This document shows, piece by piece, positions 25,899 to 34,863 of a stretch of DNA of 64,000 nt. Each line of letters starts with the position of its first letter. Within the stretch, counting starts at the first letter, position 1. Both the position numbers and the translations under genes were made by a program. The notes beneath the pieces are model-generated. The model was not told where the DNA came from and ran no database searches. It saw only the letters and a program-made list of their open reading frames with translations. Origin of the DNA: Pseudomonas putida (lineage in GTDB: Bacteria; Pseudomonadota; Gammaproteobacteria; Pseudomonadales; Pseudomonadaceae); the NCBI RefSeq assembly GCF_028682635.1, contig NZ_JANHLK010000008.1:62001-126000 (forward strand). Direction: 5' to 3'.

Positions 25899-26294
25899 TT
25901 GATCCTCGAGGTAGCGGTCATTGTCCTGTTCCTGTTATGGGCAGGCACGCTGGCAATGTTTCTGTCTTACGTGCGCGGTCAGAAGCTGATCGCGGCACAA
26001 CAGGCCCAGGGCGATGCGCAGCGTGACCAGCGCATCAAGGACCTGGGCCGGCGCGTCGATAATTACCAGAACGGCAACGTGAGCATGGGCGAAGACCTGC
26101 ATGAACTTCGCGCGCTCGTCGCGCCCTTGCCGGACAGACTGGCCCGCCTGGAACAGCGCGATCCGGCGAGCCTGTCGTTTGAACAGGCGGCGAAACTGGT
26201 CGGGATGGGCGCCAGCGTCGACGAACTGACCCAGTCCTGCGGCCTGACCAAGGCCGAGGCGGAGTTGATGAGCAAGTTGCACAAGAGCAGCTAG
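25899..26294 (+). CDS. DUF2802 protein at the end of the chemotaxis operon
   Basis: A 131-residue protein with one N-terminal membrane segment (about 2-22, ILEVAVIVLFLLWAGTLAMF), a charged helical region predicted from its Arg/Asp/Glu heptad-like pattern (about 28-80), and a small helix-turn-helix-like end (EQAAKLVGMGASVDELTQSC, then GLTKAEAELMSKLH). The start is TTG at 25899, directly after the cheW stop. It is conserved at this place in Pseudomonas che operons; its function is not established. Confidence 0.85.
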   Translation: MILEVAVIVLFLLWAGTLAMFLSYVRGQKLIAAQQAQGDAQRDQRIKDLGRRVDNYQNGNVSMGEDLHELRALVAPLPDRLARLEQRDPASLSFEQAAKLVGMGASVDELTQSCGLTKAEAELMSKLHKSS

Positions 26295-26319
26295 CAGCTT
26301 CTAGCGGCAAGCCTCAAGC

Positions 26320-26395
26320 AAAAGATCGCAGCCTTCGGCAGCTCCTACAGGGGCTTACATTCACCTGTAGGAGCTGCCGAAGGCGGCGATCTTTT
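26320..26395. repeat. Inverted repeat, likely terminator of the chemotaxis operon
   Basis: Same family as 3778-3855: AAAAGATCGCAGCCTTCGGC faces GCCGAAGGCGGCGATCTTTT around a short loop with CTCCTACAGG/CCTGTAGGAG at its inner end. It lies 26 bases after the last gene of the operon. Confidence 0.8.
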
Positions 26396-26425
26396 CGTTT
26401 TTATCGGGAGTTTAGGTAAACGCAT

Positions 26426-26455
26426 CCCCCTGTAGGAGCTGGCTTGCCAGCGAAG
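26426..26455. repeat. Single REP element (tgtaggagctggcttgccagc)
   Basis: CCCCTGTAGGAGCTGGCTTG followed by CCAGCGAAG is a lone head with the internal palindrome CTGGCTTGCCAG. No inverted partner lies within 150 bases. The rest of the interval to 26675 is AT-rich and has no gene that I can see; it presumably holds the promoter of the downstream small gene. Confidence 0.6.
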
Positions 26456-26675
26456 ACAATCTAAAGATCACCGTAATATATGATTTTTTGAAAGGCCAAA
26501 ATACTTCAATAGCTATGTCAGCTTGTTAGTTCGGGCTTAAAACAGCGCTCTTGAAACGTGAATCCTGGTACTTTTAACAGTTGTGTCGTTGTGTCGAAAA
26601 CTCTAATTTGAATTCGATCCTGCTTGGCAGGCGTGATCACTAATGTGTGAAATTTCGATTTCAAGGAGTTGTCGC

Positions 26676-26945
26676 ATGGAACAGCAGCAAAATCGTCATA
26701 TCGGAATCATTGCGTCTTTTGAATTGGAGCATCCAGGTTGGCCAGTCATAACGCCAACGGCGAAAGGAACGGTCCGATCCGCACTTGATAATAATCTATA
26801 CGACCTTCGCGGAAGTGACTTCAAGGGCATGGAACATCTGTTACCCCTTGTAGGTATGCGTATTTCTTTTGTTCTAGTCAGGTGGAATGACGGTAAAGTA
26901 ACCGCGGGTGATATTCGACTGGAAGACCGTGGGAACGATGCCTGA
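26676..26945 (+). CDS. Small orphan protein with possible cold-shock-like OB-fold
   Basis: An 89-residue protein of unknown function. ATG at 26676 was chosen because AAGGAG lies 7 bases upstream; an in-frame ATG at 26643 lacks this. The pattern HIGIIASFE...ITP...LYDLRGSDFKG...LVGMRISFVLVRWNDGKVTAGDIRL resembles cold-shock domains: a glycine-initiated first strand, a D-F stretch, then L..G..V.F and a final strand. The aromatic RNP1/RNP2 motifs of true Csp proteins are missing. Base composition is lower in GC than the neighbours, suggesting acquisition. It lies between the che operon and the FlhB-like gene, with no operon partner. Confidence 0.7.
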   Translation: MEQQQNRHIGIIASFELEHPGWPVITPTAKGTVRSALDNNLYDLRGSDFKGMEHLLPLVGMRISFVLVRWNDGKVTAGDIRLEDRGNDA

Positions 26946-27004
26946 TTCAGGTATTACCATAAATCGTTGTGCCGGCTGCTCTCCAAGTGAGGGCAGTCAG
27001 CATT

Positions 27005-27334
27005 TCAATAATCATCTCCCCGCTCAGATATATCGCATTCCACTCTCACTGCATCCAGATCCTGCCCCTCCGGAAACTTCCCCTTCAAATTCCACGCAAA
27101 CGCAATAATCTCGGCAATCGTCAGATAAAGCTCCTGCGGAATACTGTCCCCCAACTCCATCCGCGCCAGCAGGCTCACCAGTTCGGAGTTCTCATAGATC
27201 GGCACTTCGCAGTCGCGGGCGATGCGCAGGATTTCTTCGGCCAGTTCTTCGTCGCCCTTGGCGGTGAGGGTAGGGGCGTGGGTGCCGTCGTATTTGAGGG
27301 CGATGGCCTGGCGTGGGGCGTTGGGGTTTTTCAT
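27005..27334 (-). CDS. Stand-alone FlhB C-terminal domain protein
   Basis: The 109-residue protein aligns by eye with the cytoplasmic part of FlhB after the cleavage site: RQAIALKYDGTHAPTLTAKG, CEVPIYENSELVSLLARMELGDSIPQELY and a C-terminal helix. There is no membrane domain and no NPTH motif, so it mimics the already cleaved FlhB-CC fragment. ATG at 27334 overlaps the stop of the upstream FliK-like gene (ATGA), so the pair is probably co-translated. A role in export-switch modulation is plausible but not shown. Similar FlhB-like proteins exist in other flagellated bacteria. Confidence 0.88.
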   Translation of the reverse strand: MKNPNAPRQAIALKYDGTHAPTLTAKGDEELAEEILRIARDCEVPIYENSELVSLLARMELGDSIPQELYLTIAEIIAFAWNLKGKFPEGQDLDAVRVECDISERGDDY

Positions 27335-28899
27335 GCGTTTTCGTCGACCCAGCGTTGTTCGAGGCGGGTTTGTGGACCTTGGGGCGGTTTGCCGAGGTGG
27401 CAGTCGAGATCGCCGACGTTCAGGCCTGCCGCCAGCATGCGTTGGCGCAGGGCCGCCAGGTTGCTTTCGATCAGGCTGGCGGTGTAGGCGCGTTCGGCCC
27501 ACAGCTGGCTGCTGAGGCTGCCCTGGATCAGCTGTGCCTGTACCTGCAACGGGCCGAGCGGCTCCATGTCGAACGCCAGTTCGATGCGCCAGAGTTGTTG
27601 TTTGGGCGCGCGTTCTTCGGGGCGTTCCTTGGGTTGTTCTCTTTCGTGGGCCTCCTCGCGTTGGAACTTGACCTGCAACGGCACGATGTCCTGCAGGTTG
27701 CGCATCGGGATCTCCAGCTGCCAGGTACTCATCAGCCGTCCGTCCGGGGTGACGCCGGTCTGCTCCAGGCTGGACAGCTGGTGACTTTGCAGGCGGGAAA
27801 CCGCTGCGGCGGCCAGGCGCAGCAGGTGTTCCAGATCGTCTTCGCCTTCGGCGCCTTGCAATAGCCGTTCAGGCAGCGGAAACCCGCTCGGCGACGGCTT
27901 TGCGTTGACTTGGCCGAGCATGCCCAAGGCATTGCGTACAAAACTCGGCATGGCCTGGGCCAGGGTGTTGCCGGCGATGATCGCGCTGAGGTGGGTGCCG
28001 GCTGGAAGCGCGGAGGACAATTGGCCGATCAGTTTGAGCAGGTCGCCCTTCATGTCCGGCGCCAGGTTCTGCCCGCCCAGCAGTTTTGCTTCGAGGAATG
28101 CGCCGCTGCTGGCCAGCGCCTGGGCCAGGCCTTTGGCGCTGCTCAATTGCTGGAGGTCCGGCAGGCCCGCAAGCAATCGGTCCACGGCCGCGCGCAGGTC
28201 GCCGGAGGTCTGGTCCGAAGCCGGCAGGTTTTGCAGCAGTTTGAGCAAGCCGTCCAGCGAGCCCTGGCGGCTTTGCTGGCTGAGCAGTTGCTGGGTCACG
28301 GCCAATTGTTCCTGGCGGCTGCTCAAGGGCACGAACTTCAATGTCTGGGCGTCTTGCACCTGGGCGCTGAGCAAGGTACCGATGCGCAACGGCTGCGCGC
28401 TGTCGATGCTCAGCGTGCTGCCGCTCAGCGCGGTGTTGAGCAGACTGACCATCGAGCGAAACACCGCGGGTTGCCCCGGCACTTGTGGCAGCACCTGAGA
28501 AGTCAGCACCTTACCCTGCACCAAGGTGCCGACCGGCATTTGCGCCGTGTCGAGGCGGGTGAGGGTGGCGACGCTGGCGGCGAGAGCTTGCTGTACGGTG
28601 ACCGCCAGGTTGCCCGCCGAAGGTTGGGTGACTGCGACGCTGGTGCCTTGGGCCAAGGGTTGGTTGCTGAGGGCCTGGAGCGTGGTCTGCCGGCCGCTTT
28701 CGAGGGTGAGCTTGAGCAGCAATTGAAACGCCTGGTCCGCCTGCTTGAGCGACAGCACTTCGGCCTTGGCGGTCTGGCCGGCGCTGATCAGGCCCTCCAT
28801 CGGCGTCAACAGCTTGAGCAGTTCGCCGTTGACCGCCTGCGGGCGTGCGGTCGCCGGGGCGGCCTGCGGTAGCGGGAGGATGTTCATTTCGCCTGTCAT
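27331..28899 (-). CDS. Second FliK-like protein (hook-length control C-terminal domain)
   Basis: The 522-residue, Gln/Leu/Ala-rich protein has few acidic or aromatic residues until a C-terminal Flg_hook-like domain (about 425-515). That domain contains LWRIELAFDMEPLGPLQVQA and the segment around LRQRMLAAGLNVGDLDCHLG, which resemble the end of FliK. It is annotated in many pseudomonads as a flagellar hook-length control protein, distinct from the FliK at 2489-3763. It overlaps the FlhB-like gene downstream. An alternative start at 28887 (MNILPLPQ) is equally possible, as neither has a clear ribosome site. Confidence 0.8.
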   Translation of the reverse strand: MTGEMNILPLPQAAPATARPQAVNGELLKLLTPMEGLISAGQTAKAEVLSLKQADQAFQLLLKLTLESGRQTTLQALSNQPLAQGTSVAVTQPSAGNLAVTVQQALAASVATLTRLDTAQMPVGTLVQGKVLTSQVLPQVPGQPAVFRSMVSLLNTALSGSTLSIDSAQPLRIGTLLSAQVQDAQTLKFVPLSSRQEQLAVTQQLLSQQSRQGSLDGLLKLLQNLPASDQTSGDLRAAVDRLLAGLPDLQQLSSAKGLAQALASSGAFLEAKLLGGQNLAPDMKGDLLKLIGQLSSALPAGTHLSAIIAGNTLAQAMPSFVRNALGMLGQVNAKPSPSGFPLPERLLQGAEGEDDLEHLLRLAAAAVSRLQSHQLSSLEQTGVTPDGRLMSTWQLEIPMRNLQDIVPLQVKFQREEAHEREQPKERPEERAPKQQLWRIELAFDMEPLGPLQVQAQLIQGSLSSQLWAERAYTASLIESNLAALRQRMLAAGLNVGDLDCHLGKPPQGPQTRLEQRWVDENA

Positions 28900-28929
28900 A
28901 CGCGGTCACAACCTTGGGAAATTGCACGC

Positions 28930-28956
28930 TTGAGAGTAGGAAATGGCATGTATAAT
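28930..28956 (+). promoter_or_regulatory. Putative sigma70 promoter toward ccmA
   Basis: A perfect -10 hexamer TATAAT at 28951-28956 has a weak -35 candidate TTGAGA at 28930-28935 (15-base spacer). It lies in the 198-base gap between the divergent FliK-like gene and ccmA, leaving a leader of about 135 bases. Confidence 0.5.
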
Positions 28957-29097
28957 GCCGCTCCGTTGTATACAGATTGCGCTAAATTTCGCAGTTAATT
29001 GACGCAGCTCTCTCGTTCGGGGCGCCAATACCTTTATTCTGCATCTCTTTAACGGCTGCGCCAGCGCCGACTTGAACCGTATAAGGCCCGTGAACCC

Positions 29098-29733
29098 TTG
29101 ACCAGTCCAGTCCTGCAAACCGTTGCCCTTGCCTGTGAGCGAGACCTTCGGCTGCTCTTCGAAAATCTCGATTTGAGAATGGCCAGTGGCGAAATGGTAC
29201 AGATCAGTGGCCCCAATGGCAGTGGCAAGACCAGCCTGTTGCGCCTGTTGTCCGGCCTGATGCACCCGACTGCCGGTCAAGTGCTGCTCAACGGTCAACC
29301 GCTGAGCGAGCAACGCACCGAGCTTGCGCGCAATCTGTTGTGGATCGGTCATGCCGCCGGCATCAAGGACTTGCTGACCCCGCACGAGAACCTGAGCTGG
29401 CTTTGCGCCCTGCATCAACCGGCGCCCCATGAGGCGATCTGGCAGGCCTTGGCGGCTGTCGGACTGCGGGGTTTCGAGGACGTGCCTTGCCACACCCTGT
29501 CCGCCGGTCAACAGCGCCGAGTGGCCCTGGCGCGGCTCTATCTGGACAGCCCGCCGCTGTGGATCCTCGATGAGCCGTTCACCGCCCTCGACAAGCAAGG
29601 CGTGGCGCAACTCGAAGAACACCTGGCTGCGCACTGCGAGCGCGGCGGCATGGTGGTGCTGACCACTCACCACACGCTGAGCCGGATGCCGGCGAGCTAT
29701 CGCGATATTGATCTGGGGAACTGGGCCGTATGA
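29098..29733 (+). CDS. ccmA: CcmA, ATPase of the heme-handling ABC complex
   Basis: The 211-residue ABC ATPase has Walker A GPNGSGKT (38-45), signature [14 protein letters not shown] and Walker B LWILDEPF. With CcmB and CcmC it forms the complex that releases holo-CcmE during cytochrome c maturation. The start is TTG at 29098; the family N-terminus MTSPxLQ matches, and no ATG fits upstream. The end overlaps ccmB by four bases. First gene of an uninterrupted nine-gene ccm operon. Confidence 0.96.
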   Translation: MTSPVLQTVALACERDLRLLFENLDLRMASGEMVQISGPNGSGKTSLLRLLSGLMHPTAGQVLLNGQPLSEQRTELARNLLWIGHAAGIKDLLTPHENLSWLCALHQPAPHEAIWQALAAVGLRGFEDVPCHTLSAGQQRRVALARLYLDSPPLWILDEPFTALDKQGVAQLEEHLAAHCERGGMVVLTTHHTLSRMPASYRDIDLGNWAV

Positions 29734-30398
29734 GTGTTTTCGGCCTGTTGGTCGCCCGGGAGGCCCGTCTGCTGTTCCGCCGTCCCGCCGAACTGGCCAA
29801 TCCGCTGGTGTTCTTTGCCATCGTCGTTTCGCTGTTCCCGCTGGCGGTCGGACCCGAGTCTCAATTGTTGCAAACCTTGTCGCCGGGACTCGTCTGGGTG
29901 GCGGCCCTTTTATCGGTCCTGCTCTCGCTGGACGGGCTCTTCCGCAGTGATTTCGAAGACGGATCGCTTGAACAGTGGGTCCTTTCGCCGCACCCCCTGG
30001 CTCTTCTGGTTTTGGCCAAGGTACTGGCACACTGGGCGTTTTCCGGCCTGGCACTGGTTTTGCTCGCGCCCTTGCTGGCGTTGATGCTCGGTTTGCCTGC
30101 CGCCTGTCTGCCGGTGTTGCTGCTTTCCTTATTGCTGGGTACACCGGTGCTGAGCCTGCTCGGTGCGGTGGGCGCGGCCTTGACGGTCGGTTTGAAGCGC
30201 GGTGGCCTGTTGTTGGCGTTGCTGATCCTGCCGTTGTACATCCCGGTGTTGATCCTTGGCAGTGGCGCCTTGCAGGCGGCCTTGCAGGGCATGCCGGCGA
30301 CCGGTTATCTCTTGTGGCTTGGTAGCCTGACCGCCCTGGCGATAACCCTGACACCTTTTGCAATAGCTGCTGGCCTGAAGATCAGCGTCGGCGAATAA
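29730..30398 (+). CDS. ccmB: CcmB, membrane subunit of the CcmAB complex
   Basis: A 222-residue protein with six hydrophobic segments and the family-typical [20 protein letters not shown] near residue 70. It is the membrane partner of CcmA. The ATG overlaps the ccmA stop. A gap of 92 bases before ccmC is the largest in the operon. Confidence 0.95.
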   Translation: MSVFGLLVAREARLLFRRPAELANPLVFFAIVVSLFPLAVGPESQLLQTLSPGLVWVAALLSVLLSLDGLFRSDFEDGSLEQWVLSPHPLALLVLAKVLAHWAFSGLALVLLAPLLALMLGLPAACLPVLLLSLLLGTPVLSLLGAVGAALTVGLKRGGLLLALLILPLYIPVLILGSGALQAALQGMPATGYLLWLGSLTALAITLTPFAIAAGLKISVGE

Positions 30399-30490
30399 TA
30401 ATGAGGCCTGATCATTTTTTGATCACTTCTTTTGAAGAAAGGCAGGCCCTGGCTCTTCACAGTAAAGAGCAACCGTGACGGAAACAAAGT

Positions 30491-31246
30491 ATGAACTGGA
30501 CGTGGTTTCACAAGCTCGGCTCGCCCAAATGGTTTTACGGCATCAGCGGCAAAATGCTGCCATGGCTGAGCGTCGCGGCGTTGCTGCTGATCGGCATTGG
30601 CGTGGTCTGGGGCCTGGCCTTCGCGCCGCCGGACTACCAGCAGGGCAACAGCTTTCGCATCATCTATATCCACGTCCCGGCCGCCATGTTGGCCCAGTCC
30701 ATCTACGTGATGCTGGCGGTGTGCGGCATCGTCGGGCTGGTGTGGAAAATGAAACTGGCCGACGTCGCCCTGCAAAGCGCAGCGCCCATCGGAGCCTGGA
30801 TGACCGCCGTGGCGCTGGTCACCGGGGCGATCTGGGGCAAGCCGACCTGGGGCTCGTGGTGGGTCTGGGATGCACGCCTTACGTCCATGCTGATCCTGCT
30901 TTTCCTGTACTTCGGTCTTATTGCGCTGGGCAACGCCATCAGCAATCGTGACAGCGCGGCCAAGGCTTGCGCGGTGCTGGCGATTGTCGGCGTGATCAAT
31001 ATCCCGATCATCAAGTACTCGGTGGAGTGGTGGAACACCCTGCACCAGGGCGCAACCTTTACCCTCACGGAAAAACCGGCGATGCCCGCCGAGATGTGGC
31101 TGCCCTTGCTGCTGACGGCGCTGGGTTTCTACTGTTTCTTCGGTGCGGTGTTACTGCTGCGCATGCGCCTTGAAGTGCTCAAGCGCGAAGCCCGGGCCAG
31201 CTGGGTCAAGGCCGAAGTGGAAAACAGCCTGGAGGTCGCTCGATGA
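30491..31246 (+). CDS. ccmC: CcmC, heme-handling membrane protein
   Basis: A 251-residue protein with six membrane segments and the tryptophan-rich heme-handling motif [19 protein letters not shown]. Two periplasmic histidines, in [11 protein letters not shown] and in the [11 protein letters not shown] loop, are the usual heme ligands. CcmC loads heme onto CcmE. Its end overlaps ccmD by four bases. Confidence 0.96.
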   Translation: MNWTWFHKLGSPKWFYGISGKMLPWLSVAALLLIGIGVVWGLAFAPPDYQQGNSFRIIYIHVPAAMLAQSIYVMLAVCGIVGLVWKMKLADVALQSAAPIGAWMTAVALVTGAIWGKPTWGSWWVWDARLTSMLILLFLYFGLIALGNAISNRDSAAKACAVLAIVGVINIPIIKYSVEWWNTLHQGATFTLTEKPAMPAEMWLPLLLTALGFYCFFGAVLLLRMRLEVLKREARASWVKAEVENSLEVAR

Positions 31247-31419
31247 GTTTTGCTTCATTCGGCGATTTCCTCGCCATGGGCCATCACGGCCTGTATGTAT
31301 GGTCGGCCTACGGCATCTGCCTGGCGGTGCTGGCCCTCAACGTGGCGGCGCCGATCCTGGCCCGCAAGCGGTATCTGCAACAAGAGGCGCGTCGTCTGCG
31401 CCGGGAGAACGGCAAGTGA
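31243..31419 (+). CDS. ccmD: CcmD, small membrane protein for CcmE release
   Basis: A 58-residue protein with one membrane helix (about 18-40, [20 protein letters not shown]) followed by a basic tail ([16 protein letters not shown]). It helps release holo-CcmE from CcmABC. The ATG overlaps the ccmC stop and the TGA overlaps the GTG start of ccmE. Short, but its position and pattern are typical. Confidence 0.94.
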   Translation: MSFASFGDFLAMGHHGLYVWSAYGICLAVLALNVAAPILARKRYLQQEARRLRRENGK

Positions 31420-31871
31420 ATCCGCTGCGTAAAAAGCGTCTCATCATTATTCTGGCGATCCTGGTCGGGGTCGGCGCCGCGGTGGGCCTGGCCCTGAGCG
31501 CCCTGCAGCAGAACATCAACCTGTTTTATACACCGACCCAGATCGCCAATGGCGAAGCCCCGAAGGACACGCGCATCCGTGCGGGCGGCATGGTCGAAGC
31601 GGGTTCCCTGCAGCGCTCCGGGGACTCGCTGGACGTGAAGTTCGTCGTCACCGACTTCAACAAATCCGTGACCATCGCTTATCGCGGTATCCTCCCTGAC
31701 CTGTTCCGCGAAGGGCAGGGCATCGTCGCCCTGGGCAAGCTCAATGCCGACGGCGTGGTGGTGGCCGATGAAGTGCTGGCCAAGCACGATGAAAAGTACA
31801 TGCCGCCGGAAGTGACCAAGGCGTTGAAAGACAGTGGTCAATCCGCTCCAACGCCCGCTAAGGAGGGTTGA
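31416..31871 (+). CDS. ccmE: CcmE, periplasmic heme chaperone
   Basis: The 151-residue protein has an N-terminal membrane anchor (about 8-30) and an OB-fold periplasmic domain. The heme-binding H124 and Y128 lie in [12 protein letters not shown]. CcmE binds heme covalently and carries it to CcmF. GTG at 31416 overlaps the ccmD stop and gives the family N-terminus VNPLRKKRL; a longer open frame upstream would overlap ccmC and ccmD. Confidence 0.96.
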   Translation: MNPLRKKRLIIILAILVGVGAAVGLALSALQQNINLFYTPTQIANGEAPKDTRIRAGGMVEAGSLQRSGDSLDVKFVVTDFNKSVTIAYRGILPDLFREGQGIVALGKLNADGVVVADEVLAKHDEKYMPPEVTKALKDSGQSAPTPAKEG

Positions 31872-31874
31872 TCC

Positions 31875-33863
31875 ATGACTTCCGGCATCTTTATTCCTGA
31901 GTTGGGCCACCTGGCCATGATTCTGGCGCTGTGTTTCGCCCTGGTCCAGGCCGTGGTGCCATTGGTCGGTGCCTGGCGCGGTGATCGCCTGTGGATGAGC
32001 CTGGCCCAACCAGCCGCATGGGGCCAGTTCGCGTTCCTGCTGTTCGCCTTCGGTTGCCTGACCTACGCGTTCATGGCCGACGATTTCTCCGTCGCCTATG
32101 TCGCCAGCAACTCCAACAGCGCCTTGCCCTGGTACTACAAGTTCAGCGCCGTGTGGGGCGCGCACGAAGGTTCGTTACTGCTCTGGGCGTTGATCCTCGG
32201 CGCCTGGACGTTTGCCGTGTCGGTGTTCTCCCGGCAGCTGCCGCAGGTGATGCTGGCGCGGGTGCTGGCGGTGATGGGCATGATCAGCACGGGTTTCCTG
32301 TTGTTCCTGATCCTCACTTCGAACCCGTTCAAGCGCATCCTGCCGCAAATCCCCAGCGATGGCGCCGACCTCAATCCGTTGCTGCAGGATATCGGCCTGA
32401 TCGTCCACCCACCGATGCTGTACATGGGTTACGTCGGTTTCTCGGTGGCGTTCGCCTTCGCCATCGCCGCGTTGATGGGCGGTCGTCTGGATGCCGCGTG
32501 GGCGCGTTGGTCGCGTCCATGGACCATCGTCGCCTGGGCCTTCCTCGGCATCGGCATCACCCTGGGCTCGTGGTGGGCCTACTACGAACTCGGCTGGGGC
32601 GGCTGGTGGTTCTGGGACCCGGTGGAAAACGCCTCGTTCATGCCATGGCTGGTGGGCACCGCGCTGATTCACTCGTTGGCGGTCACGGAAAAACGTGGCG
32701 TGTTCAAGAGCTGGACCGTGTTGCTGGCCATTGCCGCCTTTTCGTTGAGCCTGCTGGGCACCTTCCTCGTGCGTTCCGGCGTGCTGACCTCGGTGCATGC
32801 CTTTGCCTCGGACCCCGAGCGCGGCGTGTTCATCCTGATCTTCCTGCTGTTCGTGGTCGGCGGTTCGCTGACGCTGTTCGCCTTGCGTGCACCGGTGGTC
32901 AAGAGCCAGGTCGGCTTCAACCTCTGGTCCCGGGAAACCCTGTTGCTGGGCAACAACCTGGTGCTGGTGGTGGCGGCTTCGATGATACTGCTGGGCACCT
33001 TGTATCCGTTGATCCTGGATGCCATGACCGGTGCCAAGCTGTCGGTCGGCCCGCCGTACTTCAACGCGCTGTTCATTCCGTTGATGGCCTTGTTGATGCT
33101 GGTGATGGCGGTCGGCGTGATCGTGCGCTGGAAAGACACCCCGGTGAAATGGCTGCTGGGCATGCTCACCCCGGTACTGCTCGGCAGCGCCGCGCTGGCG
33201 GTGGTGGCGGGCGTCGCCTACGGCGATTTCAACTGGGCGGTGCTGGCGACCTTCATGCTCGCGGCCTGGGTGTTGCTGGCCGGAGCGCGTGACATTGTCG
33301 ACAAGACTCGCCACAAAGGCCTGATCAAAGGCCTGCCGACCCTGACCCGCAGCTACTGGGGCATGCAGGTTGCCCACCTGGGCATCGCCGTCTGCGCCCT
33401 CGGCGTGGTGCTATCGAGCCAGAACAGTGCCGAGCGCGACCTGCGCCTGGCACCGGGGGAATCCATGGCCCTGGGCGGTTACCAGTTCGTGTTCGAAGGC
33501 GCCAAACATTTCGAAGGCCCGAACTTCACCTCCGACAAGGGCACCGTACGGGTGATCAGGGACGGCAAGGAAGTCAGCGTGCTTCACCCGGAAAAACGCC
33601 TCTACACGGTACAGAACTCGGTGATGACTGAAGCCGGGATCGACGCCGGTTTCACCCGTGACCTCTACGTCGCCCTGGGCGAGCCCCTGGGGGATGGCGC
33701 CTGGGCGGTGCGCGTACACGTCAAGCCGTTCGTGCGCTGGATCTGGTTCGGTGGCTTGCTCACCGGGCTGGGCGGGTTGCTGGCAGCGATGGACCGGCGT
33801 TATCGGGTCAAGGTGAAAGCCCGTGTGCGTGAAGCGCTGGGCATGACGGGAGCTACTGCATGA
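31875..33863 (+). CDS. ccmF: CcmF, heme lyase subunit
   Basis: A 662-residue protein with about 15 hydrophobic segments. The WWD heme-handling motif GWGGWWFWDPVENASFMPW is present, as are conserved periplasmic histidines (VWGAHEGSLLLW, LIVHPPMLYMGY, LIHSLAVTEKRG). With CcmH/CcmI it ligates heme to apocytochrome c. The ATG is three bases after ccmE and the end overlaps ccmG. Confidence 0.97.
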   Translation: MTSGIFIPELGHLAMILALCFALVQAVVPLVGAWRGDRLWMSLAQPAAWGQFAFLLFAFGCLTYAFMADDFSVAYVASNSNSALPWYYKFSAVWGAHEGSLLLWALILGAWTFAVSVFSRQLPQVMLARVLAVMGMISTGFLLFLILTSNPFKRILPQIPSDGADLNPLLQDIGLIVHPPMLYMGYVGFSVAFAFAIAALMGGRLDAAWARWSRPWTIVAWAFLGIGITLGSWWAYYELGWGGWWFWDPVENASFMPWLVGTALIHSLAVTEKRGVFKSWTVLLAIAAFSLSLLGTFLVRSGVLTSVHAFASDPERGVFILIFLLFVVGGSLTLFALRAPVVKSQVGFNLWSRETLLLGNNLVLVVAASMILLGTLYPLILDAMTGAKLSVGPPYFNALFIPLMALLMLVMAVGVIVRWKDTPVKWLLGMLTPVLLGSAALAVVAGVAYGDFNWAVLATFMLAAWVLLAGARDIVDKTRHKGLIKGLPTLTRSYWGMQVAHLGIAVCALGVVLSSQNSAERDLRLAPGESMALGGYQFVFEGAKHFEGPNFTSDKGTVRVIRDGKEVSVLHPEKRLYTVQNSVMTEAGIDAGFTRDLYVALGEPLGDGAWAVRVHVKPFVRWIWFGGLLTGLGGLLAAMDRRYRVKVKARVREALGMTGATA

Positions 33864-34396
33864 GACGTTGGTTGATGCTGTTACCACTGGCGATTTTTCT
33901 GGTGGTGGCGGTTTTCCTGTATCGCGGTCTGTACCTCGACCCGGCCGAGTTGCCCTCGGCGATGATCGGCAAACCGTTCCCGGAGTTTTCCCTGCCAGCG
34001 GTGCAGGGCGACAAGACCCTGACCCGCGCCGACATCCTCGGCAAGCCGGCACTGGTCAACGTCTGGGGCACCTGGTGCATTTCCTGCCGGGTCGAGCACC
34101 CGGTGTTGAACAAACTGGCCGAGAAGGGCGTGGTGATCTACGGCATCAACTACAAGGACGTCAACGCCGATGCCTTGAAGTGGCTGACGGAGTTCCACAA
34201 CCCGTATCAACTGGACATCCGCGACGATGCCGGCACCCTGGGCCTGAACCTCGGCGTGTACGGCGCCCCGGAAACCTTCTTCATCGACGCCAAGGGCATC
34301 ATCCGCGACAAGTTCGTCGGCGTGATCGACGAGCAGGTCTGGCGCGAAAAACTGGCGGCCAAGTATCAGGCGCTGGTTGATGAGGCCAAGCCATGA
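33860..34396 (+). CDS. ccmG: CcmG (DsbE), periplasmic thioredoxin of cytochrome c maturation
   Basis: A 178-residue membrane-anchored thioredoxin-fold protein: an N-terminal anchor (about 5-24), active site WCISC with C73 and C76, and the conserved GVYGAPETFFID containing the cis-proline. It keeps apocytochrome CXXCH thiols reduced, with CcmH. It overlaps ccmF and ccmH by four bases each. Confidence 0.95.
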   Translation: MRRWLMLLPLAIFLVVAVFLYRGLYLDPAELPSAMIGKPFPEFSLPAVQGDKTLTRADILGKPALVNVWGTWCISCRVEHPVLNKLAEKGVVIYGINYKDVNADALKWLTEFHNPYQLDIRDDAGTLGLNLGVYGAPETFFIDAKGIIRDKFVGVIDEQVWREKLAAKYQALVDEAKP

Positions 34397-34863
34397 AACG
34401 CTTTTTAGCCGCCGTGGTATTGGGTTTGAGCCTGGCCGGCGTAGCCCACGCCGCCATCGACACCTACGAGTTCGCCAAGGAAGGTGATCGCGAGCGTTTT
34501 CGCGAATTGACCAAGGAGCTGCGTTGCCCCAAGTGCCAGAACCAGGACATCGCCGACTCCAATGCGCCGATCGCCGCCGACCTGCGCAAGGAGATTTTCC
34601 GCATGTTGGGCGAGGGCAAGGACAACCAGCAGATCATCGACTTCATGGTCGATCGCTACGGTGATTTCGTCCGCTACAAACCGGCCCTGAACGCCAAGAC
34701 CGCGCTGCTCTGGTTCGGTCCCGCCGGCCTGTTGCTGGGTGGTTTCGTGGTCATCGCGGTGATCGTCCGCCGTCGTCGCGCGCAACGCGCCGAGACGCCG
34801 GGCTCGCTTTCTGCCGAGGAGCGCGAGCGCCTCGACCAACTGTTGGATAAAAACCAAGAATGA
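34393..34863 (+). CDS. ccmH: CcmH, thiol reductase subunit
   Basis: The 156-residue protein has a signal peptide (ending AHA at about residue 20), a three-helix domain with the redox motif LRCPKCQ (C45, C48), and a C-terminal membrane helix (about 105-125). This is the short CcmH form; the TPR part is encoded separately as ccmI, as usual in Pseudomonas. It overlaps both neighbours by four bases. Confidence 0.95.
   Translation: MKRFLAAVVLGLSLAGVAHAAIDTYEFAKEGDRERFRELTKELRCPKCQNQDIADSNAPIAADLRKEIFRMLGEGKDNQQIIDFMVDRYGDFVRYKPALNAKTALLWFGPAGLLLGGFVVIAVIVRRRRAQRAETPGSLSAEERERLDQLLDKNQE

Noticed and set aside
32175..33377. Minus-strand open frame opposite ccmF
   Set aside because: Low-complexity His/Gln/Arg sequence typical of antisense shadows; ccmF is unambiguous on the other strand.
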